Source: Ooceraea biroi (taxonomy: Eukaryota > Arthropoda > Insecta > Hymenoptera > Formicidae). From it: a stretch of 64,000 nucleotides of DNA. The notes beneath the pieces were generated by a model. It was not told where the DNA came from. It was given only the letters and a program-made list of their open reading frames with translations, and made no database searches. Numbering within the stretch: position 1 is the first letter of the stretch; each line of letters begins with the position of its first letter. Shown here in pieces: positions 1-11,372 of this stretch. Location of the stretch: contig NC_039506.1 in NCBI RefSeq assembly GCF_003672135.1, positions 12,090,001 to 12,154,000 of the forward strand, written 5' to 3'. Position numbers and translations under genes: made by a program.

Positions 1-774
1 CTCTCAGGGCCGCCCTTCGACACACAGACCCGGCTGTCGGGATACCCCTCATAGTCAGGGGACGGCTTTATCCAATCCTATTCTCGGCCACCTTTCTCCG
101 CCGTTATTTTTTAAGTGAGCGTTAATGTTAGTTTAGAATAAAAATAAAACATTTTTTTGTTGCTGAATGTTTCATTCGACTATAGATAATTACAATCTAG
201 CAGCAAATAAGCACTCAAATTATATTTCCATTTTCATTTACATATTTTATTTAAAAAACCAAGCAACACGAACATTATATTATGTTGTACGCAGATATAA
301 CTTCTTTTTTTCAAATATAATGTTTTTAAATTAACAAAATAAGGGTGTGTTAAATTATTTGAATTCCCTCTACTCATGCCCACTTTCGGCAGGTCGTACC
401 GATCTTATCCCAGGTAAAAGGGATTCAGTTCCTTGACCTAAAAAGGGACCTACGGGCAGACCTTTTCGGGTTTAGGGTAAGATCGACCCCAGTGGTCGTT
501 GACCTTTAAGGGGAGAGACCAATATAGACGACGGAAAAATAAGGGTTTTTCGTGAATTTTTTAAATGAAAACTATATATGTCAATGAAAATTGGGTTTTT
601 TTTTCTTTAAAGTATATCTTTTCATGTATATTAAACAAAATATATAATTGGATACGTTAATTATTTCATCCTCTAGAGCTAACGTAAGCAGGTCCTGAAA
701 ATAAAACGGAGTCAGCTGGTTGTCCGGCCAAACGGTTGATCTGAAATCAAAAAACCAAAAAGATTCTTAACATA
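1..774. other. Unassigned intergenic DNA
   Basis: No convincing coding region. AT-rich sequence has two GC-richer patches (1-110 and about 365-530). I could not tie them to a transposon family. They may be decayed retroelement sequence. Confidence 0.3.
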
Positions 775-1173
775 TACAGGGTGAGTCATTTTAATGTACT
801 ATCCCTAAAAAGACAAAAGTTGTATGGCTTCGAGGGGGCAAGATGATGATATTATCAATTTAATTGTAGATGGCGCCTCTTTAGAGATTTCATCATGGCG
901 GCCATTTTTTTAAATGGAAGGTGATTTTTCTCTCGAAGTAAAAGTTGTAGCTGACAATGAGACGAATACAACGGTTTTTTGTTTTTTGCAATTGGACCAT
1001 TTTTCAGTGAGTTACAGCGTTTCAAAGTTTATAGCGTCTCTCCATGGTCTGTGCCTTGCGTACTTTAGTGGCCCGCGGTCCGCATTTGGCTTCTCATCAC
1101 TTGGTGAGACAGGTTTTGAGATGGCTGATTACACTCCCACTGAAATTGTCAGTTATTCATTCTATTATTAATT

Positions 1174-2209
1174 ATGGGGGATTATAGCCCAGCGGAAATA
1201 GTCGGGTTGTGCAATAACAACTTGAAAGCAGCGCAAAGGGTGTATGCCGCTAGGTTTCCCGACAGACGACACCCGACGCGCAAAACTATGAAATTATTGC
1301 TTCGCCGTGCTCAAAAAGGTCATTTAAAACGTAACAGGAGAAAGACTGGCCCACAAGAAAATAACATTCTGGTGACGCTGGCAGCAGTAGAACTAAACCC
1401 CAATATCTCGACAAGGAATATTGAAAACGCGCATGGTATCCCACAAAAGCCAGTAAATCGAGTATTGAGATTTGTAAAATTCCACCCCACCACATTGTTT
1501 TGACACAGCAGCTCCAAGCTGGAGACTTTAACCGTAGGCTTCAATTTTGCAACTGGGGTAGAAATCAATATCGGAGAGACCCATATTTCTTCATACACGT
1601 CCTGTTTACAGATGAAGTAACATTTACCAACCGAGAAGGACTGAACCGACACAACTGCCATTATTGGTCTAATAACAATCCACAATGGCAGCGGAGCGTG
1701 GAATACCAGCACCAATAGTCGATTAATGTTTGGGGTGGCATTATCGGGACCTATGTAATTGGACCTCACTTTTTCGAAGGCCATTTAAATAGGGAAACCT
1801 ACTTGCGATTTATGCAAAATGAGTTGCCAAACCTCCTCGAAGACGTAGATCTCTGCACTTGTCGTAGGATGTGGTGGCAGCAAGATGGTGCTTCTGCCCA
1901 TAGGAGTCGCTTGATAACCACATACCTCAACGAAAAATTCCACAGAAAGTGGATTGGAATGGGTAGTCGAATCCATGAGTGGCCAGCAAGATCTCCTGAT
2001 CTCACGCCTATGGACTTTTTCCTGTGGGGTTATGTCAAGGAAAAGGTGTTTGCGACACAACCAACAACTATGGCAACATGAAACTGCGAATTAAACGCGC
2101 TTTCCAAGGTATCACTGACGGTACACTGCAAAGAGTCGAAAACAATTTTCGATTACGCGTGATACAATGTATCGATGAAAATGGAGGTGTATTTGAACAC
2201 TTGCAATAA
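1174..2209 (+). pseudogene. Transposase, DDD type, multiply frameshifted
   Basis: The pieces read in order as one IS630/mariner-type transposase. The N-terminal module starts MGDYSPAEIV and has an ARFPDRRHP motif, as in the other elements here; it resembles the helix-turn-helix domain called DUF4817. The catalytic core follows: first Asp in LFTDEVTF (about 1610), second in WQQDGASAH (about 1885), third in SPDLTPMDFFLWG (about 2010). The spacing from second to third Asp is 42 residues, longer than the 34 of classical mariners. Breaks occur near 1503, 1718 (in-frame stop) and 2080. The gene ends close to 2209. Inactive. Confidence 0.75.
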
Positions 2210-2231
2210 GACTTTGCGTGGGCGTGAGAGG

Positions 2232-2347
2232 CAAGGGGACTCACGTTAATCAAGCACTCCGAATCGCGAGAGGCTAGGAGACTCGCGTTAATCAAGCACC
2301 CCGAATCGCGAGAGGCTAGGGGACTCGCGTTAATCAAGCACCCCGAA
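2232..2347. repeat. 42-bp minisatellite, about 2.7 units
   Basis: GACTCRCGTTAATCAAGCAC recurs at 2238, 2280 and 2322, giving a 42-bp period. It lies directly between the transposase stop and the right inverted repeat. Confidence 0.8.
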
Positions 2348-2799
2348 GGGAAGAGAAACCTACTACGACCACGCCGTTGTTCCTGGGTAATGCTAAAAGT
2401 AGGATAGTAGATAGAACGGGTGCACCTATCAAGGTTATGTGATGGTTAACTTTTTTTGTAAAATGGATTTCCCTATTTCTCATTATCACGGATCATGGAG
2501 AGACGCTATAAACTGTGAAACGCTGTAACTCACTGAAAAATGGTCCAATTGCAAAAAACAAAAAACCGTTGTATTTGTCTTATTGTCAGCTACAACTTTT
2601 ACTTCGAGAGAAAAATCACCTTCCGTTTAAAAAATGGCCGCCATGATGAAATCTCTAAAATGGCGCCATCTACAATTAAATTAATAATATCATCATCTTG
2701 CCCCCTCGCAGCCATACAACTTTTGTCTGAAACATTTTGTTCTCAAATTAAAAACAAATAAGTTTTTAGGGATGGTACATTAAAATGACTCACCCTATA

Positions 2800-3340
2800 T
2801 ACACTACTAACACAGTATTATACCTACTCTGTAGTACGGGGATTACAGCAGTAGACTGTTACGAGTAATATATACGATTATTATACATTCGAGGTTTAAA
2901 AAGGCGAGAAAGCGGGCCGGGCGATAACGTCACCAATCCGTACACTCCAGAGACCTGCATGGGTCGCTTGAAGTCCGGCCCGCGTAAGCCCTCATGTCTC
3001 GGAGCCCGCGAAGCCCGCGCTTAGTAAGCGTTTATCCGCGTAGACCAATTCGCGCGACCCGCTGAAATGATCGGCTAAGCCCGCGCAGCCCGCCGAATTT
3101 AACATATATATTAATGTACCGAAGTGTCTGCAGTACTAACAAGAAGAAACATAATTTTTTAATTCAATATTAATTAAATTACTAATAAAATATATTAATC
3201 ATATATAAATCAAATATATATATTAGTAATATTATTCGTATTATTACTTTCTTAACATTTTATTACATTGATAAATAAAAATTTCAAAGAATTTCTCATT
3301 TGTATTTAATTAAACAAAAATAATTATACAAATTCCTCTG
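2800..3340. other. Unassigned, GC-rich patch 2895-3105
   Basis: The patch contains repeated GCCCGCG-like words and is followed by very AT-rich DNA. No reading frame or RNA gene is recognised. Confidence 0.3.
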
Positions 3341-3342
3341 GT

Positions 3343-4034
3343 ATGCTCGACCAAACTGGCAATTTAATCCGAAAAACAAGTACACGACGTTTCAACCCAA
3401 ATTTCGGGTCCTTTTCAAGTGCGACGAATATATACACAGTTATTTTCTACAACAATCAATTAACAATTAGTACAATAATACATTTGAATAAGAAACCAAA
3501 ATTAAAAATCTTACTGGCTGAAAATAACCGTAGCAAATCAAGGAGCATCTCAACTCACTGTACCAAGCTCACAAAGGTCTGACGACTAATGACCGAACTC
3601 AAGACAAACAATTACTTATTTTTCAGGATGGTATCATAAATAGCTAGTAGGTTATCAGTGTCTTTCTGTAGGTTTATAGGATCAACATGCCTCTTGATAT
3701 AGAACATTTCGGCAATCTCGCGTTTTCTTCTATGGCACTCATGATGTAAAATTTTTATGTTCTGCCAATCGAATTCGTGGTTATTATCTATTCTATGTTT
3801 ACTGACTACAGAAAGACAGCTCACATGCTTTGAGATGTCAGATCTATGTTCCTTCACGCGGGTCTCGAGATGTCGCTTAGTTTGACCTATATAACAGGCA
3901 GCGCAGTTTAAACAATCGATCTTATAGACAACATCGGTATGCTGATTATTAGTTAAGTTATCTTTTCCAAGTTTAATAACTGTATCGAGTTTCTTATGCA
4001 CAGTATAAACGCAATGAACATTAACACGCTTCAA
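3343..4034 (-). mobile_element. Penelope-like element, 5'-truncated tail
   Basis: The minus strand carries a GIY-YIG nuclease remnant followed by non-coding tail. The tail contains GTTGAAACGTCGTG near 3385, a motif also found in the PLE tail at 55.3 kb. Everything upstream of the nuclease (reverse transcriptase) is absent. Confidence 0.75.
3612..4034 (-). pseudogene. PLE GIY-YIG endonuclease fragment
   Basis: About 140 residues. The region around VVYKIDCLNCAACYIGQTKR fits the GIY-YIG nuclease of Penelope-like retroelements, with the downstream catalytic-region Arg in LETRVKEH. A Cys pair (CLNCAAC) precedes it, as in other PLEs. In an intact element this domain follows the reverse transcriptase and nicks target DNA. 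Only the C-terminal nuclease survives, so this is a 5'-truncated copy. The same domain recurs at 48.8-49.2, 49.9-50.2 and 55.7-56.1 kb with visible divergence, so at least two PLE subfamilies are present. Confidence 0.8.
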
Positions 4035-5585
4035 AATTCTTGCTAAAAATAATTATAATTGAATATAATTTTTTAATTATACCTATGTCAACATAACATC
4101 TTTACTTAATTCTAAGTAACAAAAATTAGTAAATAATGAAATAATAACTTTGATACTTGCTTAGAAAGAATAATTACAAATTTAAATAAATAATCAAATT
4201 TTTAAATTGCTTTTCAAAAATAGAAGTATATCCACTAAGTCTGGATTCAACTGACTCCGTCTATGATTCAAAGTGAATCCAGCAGCACTGAAATTTCTTT
4301 CACTTGCTGCACTTGAAGCTGGAATGCATAAGATTTTTTTCGCCACCAGTGAAAGGCTTGGAAATATATCCTCTTTCTCTTTCCACCAATTAACAATTTT
4401 ACAATTTAGTGTGCACTTCGAACCTTTATATATTTCGATTTCATTGTCATTACTATCCGGTGCATCCTCATTGCTAGAAAAATCTGCCCACTTTGAAAAT
4501 TTCTGCATTTTGGTGCGTGGTTCGTTAAAAGATACAGAGGCTTTACTTTCTATTGGAGTACTTGGTGGTAAAAAACGTTTTAATTGAATCATCACCTCAA
4601 CTCGCTCATCTTCATTTAACATTTTAAGATGTCTAAATGGTGGCCACAGAAACGTTGCAATTTTGTGATACATGTGAATGAAATATTTTTTGTTTGTAAA
4701 ATCTAATGCCCTGCATCGCAAATCTTTTATTTCGTCTTTTTCATTGGCTATCTCTGTTTCTAGATGTTCTAACAATTTTAATTTCCATGGCAAAACAAGA
4801 TGTAGTGTTGGGACATCTTCAGCCTCCATTTCCTTGCTTGCTTCTTTGAATGGCTGAAATGAGAAGTAATGTAAAAAATATTTATTGAGCACAATTACAA
4901 TTTGAAATAAAAATGTAACAAAATATACTATTCAGTTTTATAATGTAAACATTAAATAATGTAAACATTAAACATTAATCATTAAATAGTTTTTTAAAAA
5001 TATTACAACACTTATTTTTCAATATTTTTATATGAAAATGATATATATTTTCTCTACTGAAATGATTATATTTAAATTTAGAGAATGTTTTAAGGTTTTC
5101 TACAGTAAAGTAAAAGAAATTTACAGAAATTACCCACCTGGAGAAATTCGATAAGTTGTTTGAGTAATGTAAAATCAATCATCTGCAGTCTCTCAAGTTC
5201 TATTTTCTTCTCAAGCAGATTATAAATTTCGTCGTATTGATTTATTATAGATTCAATCATAAGCAATCGAGTGTTCCATCGGGTATCGTTGCATTGCACT
5301 AATGTCTTAGATAGTCTGCTTACAAACCCATTCCTTTTCATAAATGTAACCAAAGATTTACATTCAGTAAGTACTATGTTGATTTCTGGACATTTGCTCT
5401 CAATGTAAGAAGATTCGAACGTGTTTCTTAATATAGTATTAAGAACATGGCATACACAATTTAGTCGTATGTTCTCTCTAAAAGCCGAAACTATGTTGGC
5501 TCCTTGATCAGTCACATAAATTAATTTCTTTTGATCATCCAGTGGGATATCAAATGTAGAGAGACGAAGAGATAACTCATTTTTT

Positions 5586-6043
5586 ATATTAATACCTGTA
5601 TGGGACGCAATAGTATGGAGGAATGAGTAGAATGTAAGAATGAGTGAGTTAAGGTATTACTGTAAACCAAGTCCCTTTCTTGACTAAAGCTGAAAGTAAT
5701 AAATATTGTTATGTCCGGGTTGGCCACCCGGCATAACGAAGAGCCGGTCAGCTGTCGATCAGCTGAGCGTCGTCGGATCGGCCGTCGGAAGAAGACGCGA
5801 GCCTCCTGGCGACCCGTCGCCAGGAGAATAAACAAACAGTGACAGAAGAGAGAATCGGAAGTGACTTTGACATCGACGGACGCGTGCTGTATCCCGCTGC
5901 TCTAATTATAATAAATCGTTTCCTTTGTAAAAGAGTGATCTTCTTTGTGCGCGAGTGTGTGAGCGAGTGCGGTTCGCGAGCGTGTGCGTCGAGCGGAATC
6001 CGCCGCCCGGACGTAACAATATTATTATATTAATACCTGTATG
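5586..6043. mobile_element. Retroposed fragment with 17-bp target duplication
   Basis: ATATTAATACCTGTATG occurs at 5586-5602 and again at 6027-6043, flanking an insert inside the hAT coding sequence. Leaving out the nested LTR, the insert is about 110 bp and ends in an AATAAA-containing A/T-rich tail. The long duplication and tail fit a target-primed non-LTR retroposon or SINE remnant. The family is unknown. Confidence 0.6.
5707..6018. mobile_element. Solo LTR, 312 bp
   Basis: It starts TGTTATGTCCGGG and ends CCCGGACGTAACA, so the ends are an inverted pair. It is flanked by ATAT on both sides (5703-5706 and 6019-6022), a 4-bp duplication as made by gypsy-type integrases. It lies wholly inside the retroposed fragment. 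No internal region is present, so it probably arose by LTR-LTR recombination. Confidence 0.7.
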
Positions 6044-6671
6044 TGGCTCCTTTGGAAATAATGCTGTAGAAAGCACTCTGCAAACTATTTTCCAATTTTG
6101 GAAATAACTAACTGTTAATGTCATGTAGTGATTTTTTTTTCATATCGTCTGTCCACATATCTGTAGTTGCACTACACTGTTCTCACTGAATAGCTTCAAG
6201 TACCTCTGGCAATATTTCGGTACATATTTCCTCGTGTTTATTACGCATATTTCGAGACACGGTCGAAGGATGAGGTAACAATTCTTTTGCAGACATTTTC
6301 CCTTGAATTGCAGCACAATTTATTAGAACTTGAGCGAGTGCTATAAAACCGTCTCCAGGTATGGTTTTAAAAGAACGCAAATCACGGCCACAAAACTCTA
6401 CACACTTTTGTAGCACTAGTTCCTTAATTTTGTTTGGAATAATTGCATTTTGCAAATTTTCTTGCTCGTTCTTAGCGACGCAGTTGTGACGTGAAATGTG
6501 CGATGACCCTGATTTATAACTATTGTAGCAATAAACTTTACCACAATCATTGCACTGTACACAATCCATCTGTTTATCTTCATTATCAACAATTAAACGA
6601 AATTTTTTCCAAATTCCACTTGATAATGAACTGCATGGCGCGATAGTTTTATATTCTCGGTAAATATGCAT

Positions 6672-7265
6672 AAAAGGTCAAACCTCTCCGATGACATTGA
6701 CCTTGACATATGTTATAGAGGTCATCCTCCTGAGTGACCTTCTCAAGGTTATAGGTGGCGGTCATTGTTTATTAAAAAGTTATTAACCAAAGAAATTTGA
6801 ATAATTATTCGCATAAGGGGACAGTGCCGATACCTTGATCATGACATATGTTATAGAGATCACTTCCCTCAGTAACGTTCTACAAGTTTTAGCCATCGCT
6901 CGTTGTTTATTAAACAGTTAAAGAGTATATTTGATGGAATTTTAGCTTTAGATCAGAAATAGGTTTAGGTTAGGTTATATTTTCCGAAACTGGAGCCCCG
7001 GACATATACGCTCGTTTTCAGCCCGCTTCGCGGGAGGGCGGAGAGGAGCGGCTTTGCCCCTCCCCCCGCCGAGGCCAGTGTAACAGATTTCACCGTACAG
7101 ATTTTGATCACCTGGTACACGGCACGGATCCCGGCTGGGGGGAAGGGTGAAAACCCCTTTACAAATGTTATCAAGGTCATTACCATCACTGAAAATGTTA
7201 TTAACAAAAAACTTTTGCTTCATCTTGTAAAATACATGCGTGGATACAGTGGGTTCCGCCCCCCC
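6672..7265. repeat. Diverged tandem block and GC-rich insert, unassigned
   Basis: Two related units of about 135 bp (from about 6700 and 6835) share the word GACATATGTTATAGAG. After them comes AGGTTTAGGTTAGGTTAT and a GC-rich stretch (7015-7080). No coding region is supported. Confidence 0.4.
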
Positions 7266-7269
7266 TGCG

Positions 7270-7405
7270 GAGGGGCACCACTTCCGAAAAAAATAACCTA
7301 ACTCAAACCTATTTCTGCTTTCAAATGTTTTAGCTGTCGCTCACATTTTTGTTTTAAAGCAGAAATAGGTTTGGGTTAGGTTAGGTTATTTTTTCCGGAA
7401 GTGGA
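7270..7405. repeat. Inverted repeat, about 50-bp arms
   Basis: CACTTCCGAAAAAAATAACC near 7270-7290 is mirrored by GGTTATTTTTTCCGGAAGTG near 7385-7403. AAACCTATTTCTGC is likewise mirrored as GCAGAAATAGGTTT. The loop is about 35 bp. A partial third copy of one arm lies near 6955-6990. Probably a foldback or MITE. Confidence 0.6.
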
Positions 7406-7420
7406 GCCCCCCCGCTTGTA

Positions 7421-7665
7421 TATATAAGCCAAATACCACTTACTCACTCACTCACTCACTCACTCACTCATCAACGTGCAGCCCGAACCACTGCACCTAT
7501 CGACTTGAAATTTTAAGGGTATATTCCTACTCTACTATCACGTAGGTGCTCACTAAGGGTGGGTTTTCCGAAATTCCACCCCTAACGGGTGAGAAGGGGT
7601 AAAATGTGTTTTTATTTAATTCTACACATAATATCGCGGGCGAAGCCGCGGACGGGGGATGCTAG
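7421..7665 (+). mobile_element. Non-autonomous Helitron, 3' terminus visible
   Basis: The sequence has the common insect Helitron layout: a TATATAAGCC start, a CTCA tandem (7438-7470), a body with GACTTGAAATTTTAAGGG, then the 3' hairpin CGCGGGCGAAGCCGCG, and a CTAG end at 7662-7665 followed by T. It is on the plus strand, opposite to the Helitron coding remnants that follow, so it is a separate insertion. Confidence 0.75.
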
Positions 7666-7682
7666 TATATATATATATAGAT

Positions 7683-9115
7683 TAGTTCTTGTAAAGTGTG
7701 ATTTTTTTAAATTTTCGGGTAAGTGGAGCAATAATATATAATTTGTATAAATTTTCGTGTTTGTATAATTGCATACTTTACATCGTAAAGTAATGTTTAA
7801 TTGGTGCTCAATTACACTCTTTATATTATCTATTTTATTAATAAGATGTATAATAAATTCACTAACATCCTGTTGAATTTTTTCGAGATATTAATGTCCT
7901 GCTAATTGCCGTATTGCCATTATATTAATAGTTTTATCGTTTGATACGTAACAATCAATAAATTTTCTTATAATATTCGTATGCTCAAGGCGAAACAAAA
8001 ATTTTCTGAGAATAGTAGAATGAAGTATACATTGACTTGAAACATTAGCATAGCAAGATATATTATCAACATTTGGAAGTCCTCTTATATGCCATAAAGA
8101 ATAATCATTAATATCCTTATCATCAATTTGACATTCCAAGACATTTTTTGATATTGCCCAAATTCTATCATGAACCTTCTGAACACGTTGTTTCAAAATA
8201 TTAATATGAACAAGATCTGGCCTGTATTCGTAATCTGTTATATTCTATTATAGCTAACTCATTTGCTTTTATAGAAGAGGGATCAAAATTTATAAGGTGC
8301 AATCCACTCAACGTAGTCACTCGTGAAAGAGCGACATATATTTGTCCACAACTGAATATAGAATTTCCAGCTTCCACAATAGCATGCTTTAAACTCAATC
8401 CTTGACTTTTATGGATAGTCATACCATAACTTAGACATATAGGAAATTGTTTTCTTATAACAAATGCTCTATCCATTACTTAAAATTTGACACTTACACG
8501 TTCTATAATATGCTCTATTCCTGATGACATTCTTATCTTTATTTTTTCTACTTTATTGTCAATTGCGCTACGTATAATTGATGTAATTGTACCAATGGTA
8601 CCATTCACAAGACCTAAACTAATATCGATATTTCTTCTAATCATTACACACGCTCCTACTTTGACAGTTATGATTCTTGCTAATCCAGCTGTTCGAGAAC
8701 TATCTTCATCGTCTTTATTTAATATCTTCATAACTTTTTTCTTTAAATATGATGCACATTCTGCCAGATTTTGAGCAACGAGTTCTATCTTATCCGAAGA
8801 AATACTATCTAACATTGCAGTATTCAAAATATCACATAATGCACGAGTTGGAAGTAAACAAACTGTATCCATTGGTAAATTTTGTAAGTAATTACATAAA
8901 TCTTGTAATCGGTCGTCATAATTAGTTTCTCTAAAATTAATTTTTCTCGTTTCTAAAATAGTTACATCCGAATCTGTTACTGTTCCAACTCGAATTCTCG
9001 TTAATATATCTCGATAAGAGTCATCACCTTGTTGTCGCACATTAATTTGTAATTCATCATAAGTGAATAAAGACGGATAGCTATTCTTCATACTACTCAC
9101 TTTTGACACAAAGTG
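7683..9115 (-). pseudogene. Helitron helicase C-terminal part fused to USP-like protease
   Basis: Read from 9115 down. First come Pif1-type helicase segments: INVRQQGDDSYRDILTRIR, then SYGMTIHKSQGLSL (motif V region) and QIYVALSRVTTLSGL (motif VI). One in-frame TAA (about 8480) and one frameshift (about 8200) break the frame. About 50 residues later comes a USP/C19-type Cys box, GLPNVDNISCYANVSSQC (about 8060). After another stop (about 7893) come QQDVSEFIIHL, matching the USP QDxxEF box, and RCKVCNYTN, matching its zinc-binding CxxC. The protease is cut off at about 7683. The Rep domain and N-terminal helicase are missing. The helicase call is firm. The protease call rests on several ordered motifs and is supported by the fuller copy at 15.2-16.1 kb. 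Confidence 0.75.
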
Positions 9116-9750
9116 TCTAGAATGTTATTATAAATTACCATATTCTGTTAGGTTACAAAGGTGAAGAAAACTGATTCTACGAGATATCTTTAGGATACAG
9201 TTATCGAGAGGTGAAGATATTGGGCCTTAAACGATGAAAGAGAGAAAAGCATTTCTCGTATTACTCGGTCTAGCACCGCCAAGTTTTTTGCACTAACTAA
9301 ATATTTTTTTTACATTTTGTACTGTAATCTCTTTTATTCTTTTCTATTACGTTTTCTATTCCTTCCATTAGAATTCAAACAAATTAAAATCCAAGTGATA
9401 AAGAAAGCTACTACCACTTGGATTGGAAGAGGAAGAGTGACAATAAAAAGATATGTATCACTTTTTATTTTTTAAAAGTAGTACAACAATAATTTTTCAA
9501 AACAATATATACATATATTCTCTTTCTAATTGATAAGAATACTACCACTTGAGTTTTTTAAATAGTACAATAATTAATTTTCGATACATTTTCTCTGCAC
9601 TTGACGCAATTTGAAGATTTCATACATTTTTGTGAAAAAATACTATAATAATATTTAAAGAGAATTAAACAACGCTTGGATTGGAATAGGATGTTGTATA
9701 CATAATAATAAAATAGTAGATTTTCTGATTTGCATAAATACCCATTTTTA
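9116..9750. other. Unassigned AT-rich DNA; flank of the mariner insertion
   Basis: No gene seen. The segment next to the mariner (about 9712-9752) is paralogous to 63.65-63.69 kb and belongs to a dispersed repeat that continues at 11040. Confidence 0.4.
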
Positions 9751-9752
9751 TA

Positions 9753-11039
9753 TTGGGTCATTAAGTATGAAACTTTACAAATGTTAAAGCGCCATCTTTA
9801 ACATTTGTTATCTCAAATTTGGCGCCAAATGTCAGTATCAGGTTAGGTTAGTGTGATAGATGTATGTTCGCTCTTAAAATGTCATTATGTGTTTGTTCAA
9901 TTATCTTCATTAGTTTTATTGGTGGATTCTTTTTTATAGAACTATGGAAAAGTCCAAAATTCGTGTGATTTATGAATATGAGTTCCGCCGTGGAACCACA
10001 GTGTCGGAGACAGCTCGTAATATCAACGCTGTATTTGGTGAAGGTTCAACTACTAAAGCAACGGTGGGCAATTGGTTCAAAAACTTCAGAGATGGAGATT
10101 TCAGCCTCGCTAATGAGCCACGTGGAAGACCAAAGACGAAGGTGGATAATGATCACTTGAGAGCCGTAGTAGAGTCTGATCCATCTCAAAGTACACGTAA
10201 ATTGGCATCGATATTCAATGTTTCCATATCCACCATATTGGTTCATTTAGCTGCAATTGGTAAGATAAAGAAGTTGGACAAATGGGTCCCGCACGAATTG
10301 ACCGATGCGCAGCAGGCGCAACGTCTAGAGGCTTCCCTTTCTTTGCTTTCCCGTCACAAAAATGAATCTTTTTTTAATCGAATTGTGACCTGCGATGAAA
10401 AGTGGATACTCTACGACAATCGTAAACGCTCACATCAGTGGTTGAACGCTGATGAACCACCGAGACATCACGCGAAACCCAACATTACACGGAAGAAGCT
10501 TATGGTGACTGTTTGGTGGTCCAGGTCAGGTGTTATCTACTACAACTTTATGAAACCTCGTACATCGATAACGGCTGAAGTATATTGCAAGCAACTGAAC
10601 GAAATGATGCAACAACTTGCTATTAAACAACCGAAATTGGTCAATCGGTCAATGCCAATCCTGTTGCATGATAATGCTCGACCGCACACTGCACGACTGA
10701 CCGTGGCAAAGCTACAGGAGTTGGAATTGGAAACTCTCCGTCATCCACCATATTCACCAGATCTATCACCTACCGACTATCACTTTTTCCGGAATTTGGA
10801 CAACTTGTTGGTGGGAAAATTCTTCAATTCTCAACAGGCAGTCGAAACAGCCTTCCGCGACTTCATCGATTCCCGTACTCCTGGCTTCTATAGTAGAAGC
10901 ATAGACCAACTACCACTAAAATGGCAGAAGTGTGTAGATAACATGGGCGCATACTTCGATTGAAAATAAATCATGTCCATGTGCCAAAAAATGCAAAAGT
11001 TTATGTTCTATTTGTAAAGTTTCATACTTTATGACCCAA
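9753..11039 (+). mobile_element. Complete mariner element, 1287 bp
   Basis: The ends are TTGGGTCATTAAGTATGAAA and the near-perfect inverse of TTGGGTCATAAAGTATGAAA, about 29 bp long. TA flanks both sides (9751-9752 and 11040-11041). Length and end structure are those of a full-length mariner. The flanks match an uninterrupted paralogue at 63.65-63.85 kb. Confidence 0.9.
9944..10963 (+). CDS. Mariner transposase, apparently intact
   Basis: 339 residues, close to the usual 345 or so, uninterrupted from ATG to TGA. N-terminal paired helix-turn-helix DNA-binding region (about residues 1-110) with the linker motif WVPHEL at about 114. The catalytic triad is visible: first Asp in TCDEKW (about 150), second in LLHDNARPHTA (about 244), third in YSPDLSPTDYHFF. 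The spacing between second and third Asp is 34 residues, giving DD34D. It would cut and paste its own element at TA sites. With both terminal repeats intact this is the best candidate for a recently mobile copy here. Activity itself cannot be judged by eye. Confidence 0.92.
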   Translation: MEKSKIRVIYEYEFRRGTTVSETARNINAVFGEGSTTKATVGNWFKNFRDGDFSLANEPRGRPKTKVDNDHLRAVVESDPSQSTRKLASIFNVSISTILVHLAAIGKIKKLDKWVPHELTDAQQAQRLEASLSLLSRHKNESFFNRIVTCDEKWILYDNRKRSHQWLNADEPPRHHAKPNITRKKLMVTVWWSRSGVIYYNFMKPRTSITAEVYCKQLNEMMQQLAIKQPKLVNRSMPILLHDNARPHTARLTVAKLQELELETLRHPPYSPDLSPTDYHFFRNLDNLLVGKFFNSQQAVETAFRDFIDSRTPGFYSRSIDQLPLKWQKCVDNMGAYFD

Positions 11040-11041
11040 TA

Positions 11042-11372
11042 GTTGGCGCAATGGTTTGATATCATTACTTTTGTAGAGTTCTTTTTTTCGTCGCGCGCGT
11101 ATACTTGGCGCCTTTTTTGTACTTTTTTTAAAAAGGTAATTTTGTTGTGATATCATTACTTTTGTAGAGTTCTTTTTTTCTTCGTTTTATTAACGGCATT
11201 AATAACATTTATTATCAGCAAAATGATATTTTGCACTAAATTATTAGTTACTTACTTTATTACAGTATAATTTTGCAACTATGCAACACTTCTTTACTCT
11301 CACCAACCCTGTATGGGCGCAAAGCGACCTTGTATCCTTGTATATATACGGGCGCAAAGCGATCCTTGTATA
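11042..11372. repeat. Dispersed repeat, right flank of mariner
   Basis: The stretch to about 11150 matches 63.69-63.85 kb, including the palindromic word around GCGTATACTTGGCGC. ATATCATTACTTTTGTAGAG occurs twice here (about 11060 and 11150). GGGCGCAAAGCGA is repeated near 11315 and 11350. No gene. Confidence 0.45.

Larger units (their letters stand above)
777..2797 (+). mobile_element. IS630-Tc1-mariner element with long inverted repeats
   Basis: The left end reads CAGGGTGAGTCATTTTAATG and the right end is its inverse apart from a final G to A change. TA flanks both sides (775-776 and 2798-2799), the duplication expected of this superfamily. The inverted repeats run about 270-290 bp inward and include the shared segment around GGCGGCCATTTTTT. 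The element at 50.7-54.2 kb has clearly related ends, so the two are sister families. The transposase inside is broken, so this copy is not autonomous. Confidence 0.85.
4194..6671 (-). pseudogene. hAT transposase, interrupted
   Basis: Read from 6671 downwards. An N-terminal Cys/His zinc finger (CNDCGKVYC ... H) is followed by a catalytic-core Asp in TTDMWTDD (about 6150), another in VTDQGANIV (about 5510), and the C-terminal dimerisation motif SAASERNFSAAGF (about 4290). One intron fits well: donor CAG/GTGGGT near 5139 and acceptor TTTCAG near 4853, joining IEFLQ to PFKEAS. Lesions are an in-frame TGA at about 6183, a frameshift in a T-run at about 6132-6140 (plus strand), and an insertion at 5603-6026. 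Without the insertion and one duplicate, the frame runs HTGINI-KNELSL. No 8-bp duplication or terminal repeat was identified. Confidence 0.8.

Noticed and set aside
3380..3430. Hammerhead ribozyme in the 3.4-kb (and 55.3-kb) PLE tails
   Set aside because: GAAACGT is present, but the CUGANGA core is not matched (CTTGAAAAGG and CTTGAGAAGG). Kept only the 54.4-kb case.
6960..7385. Interstitial telomere array (TTAGG)n
   Set aside because: Only two or three imperfect units at each place (6965, 7370, 9842); they occur inside dispersed repeats and are too short to call telomeric.
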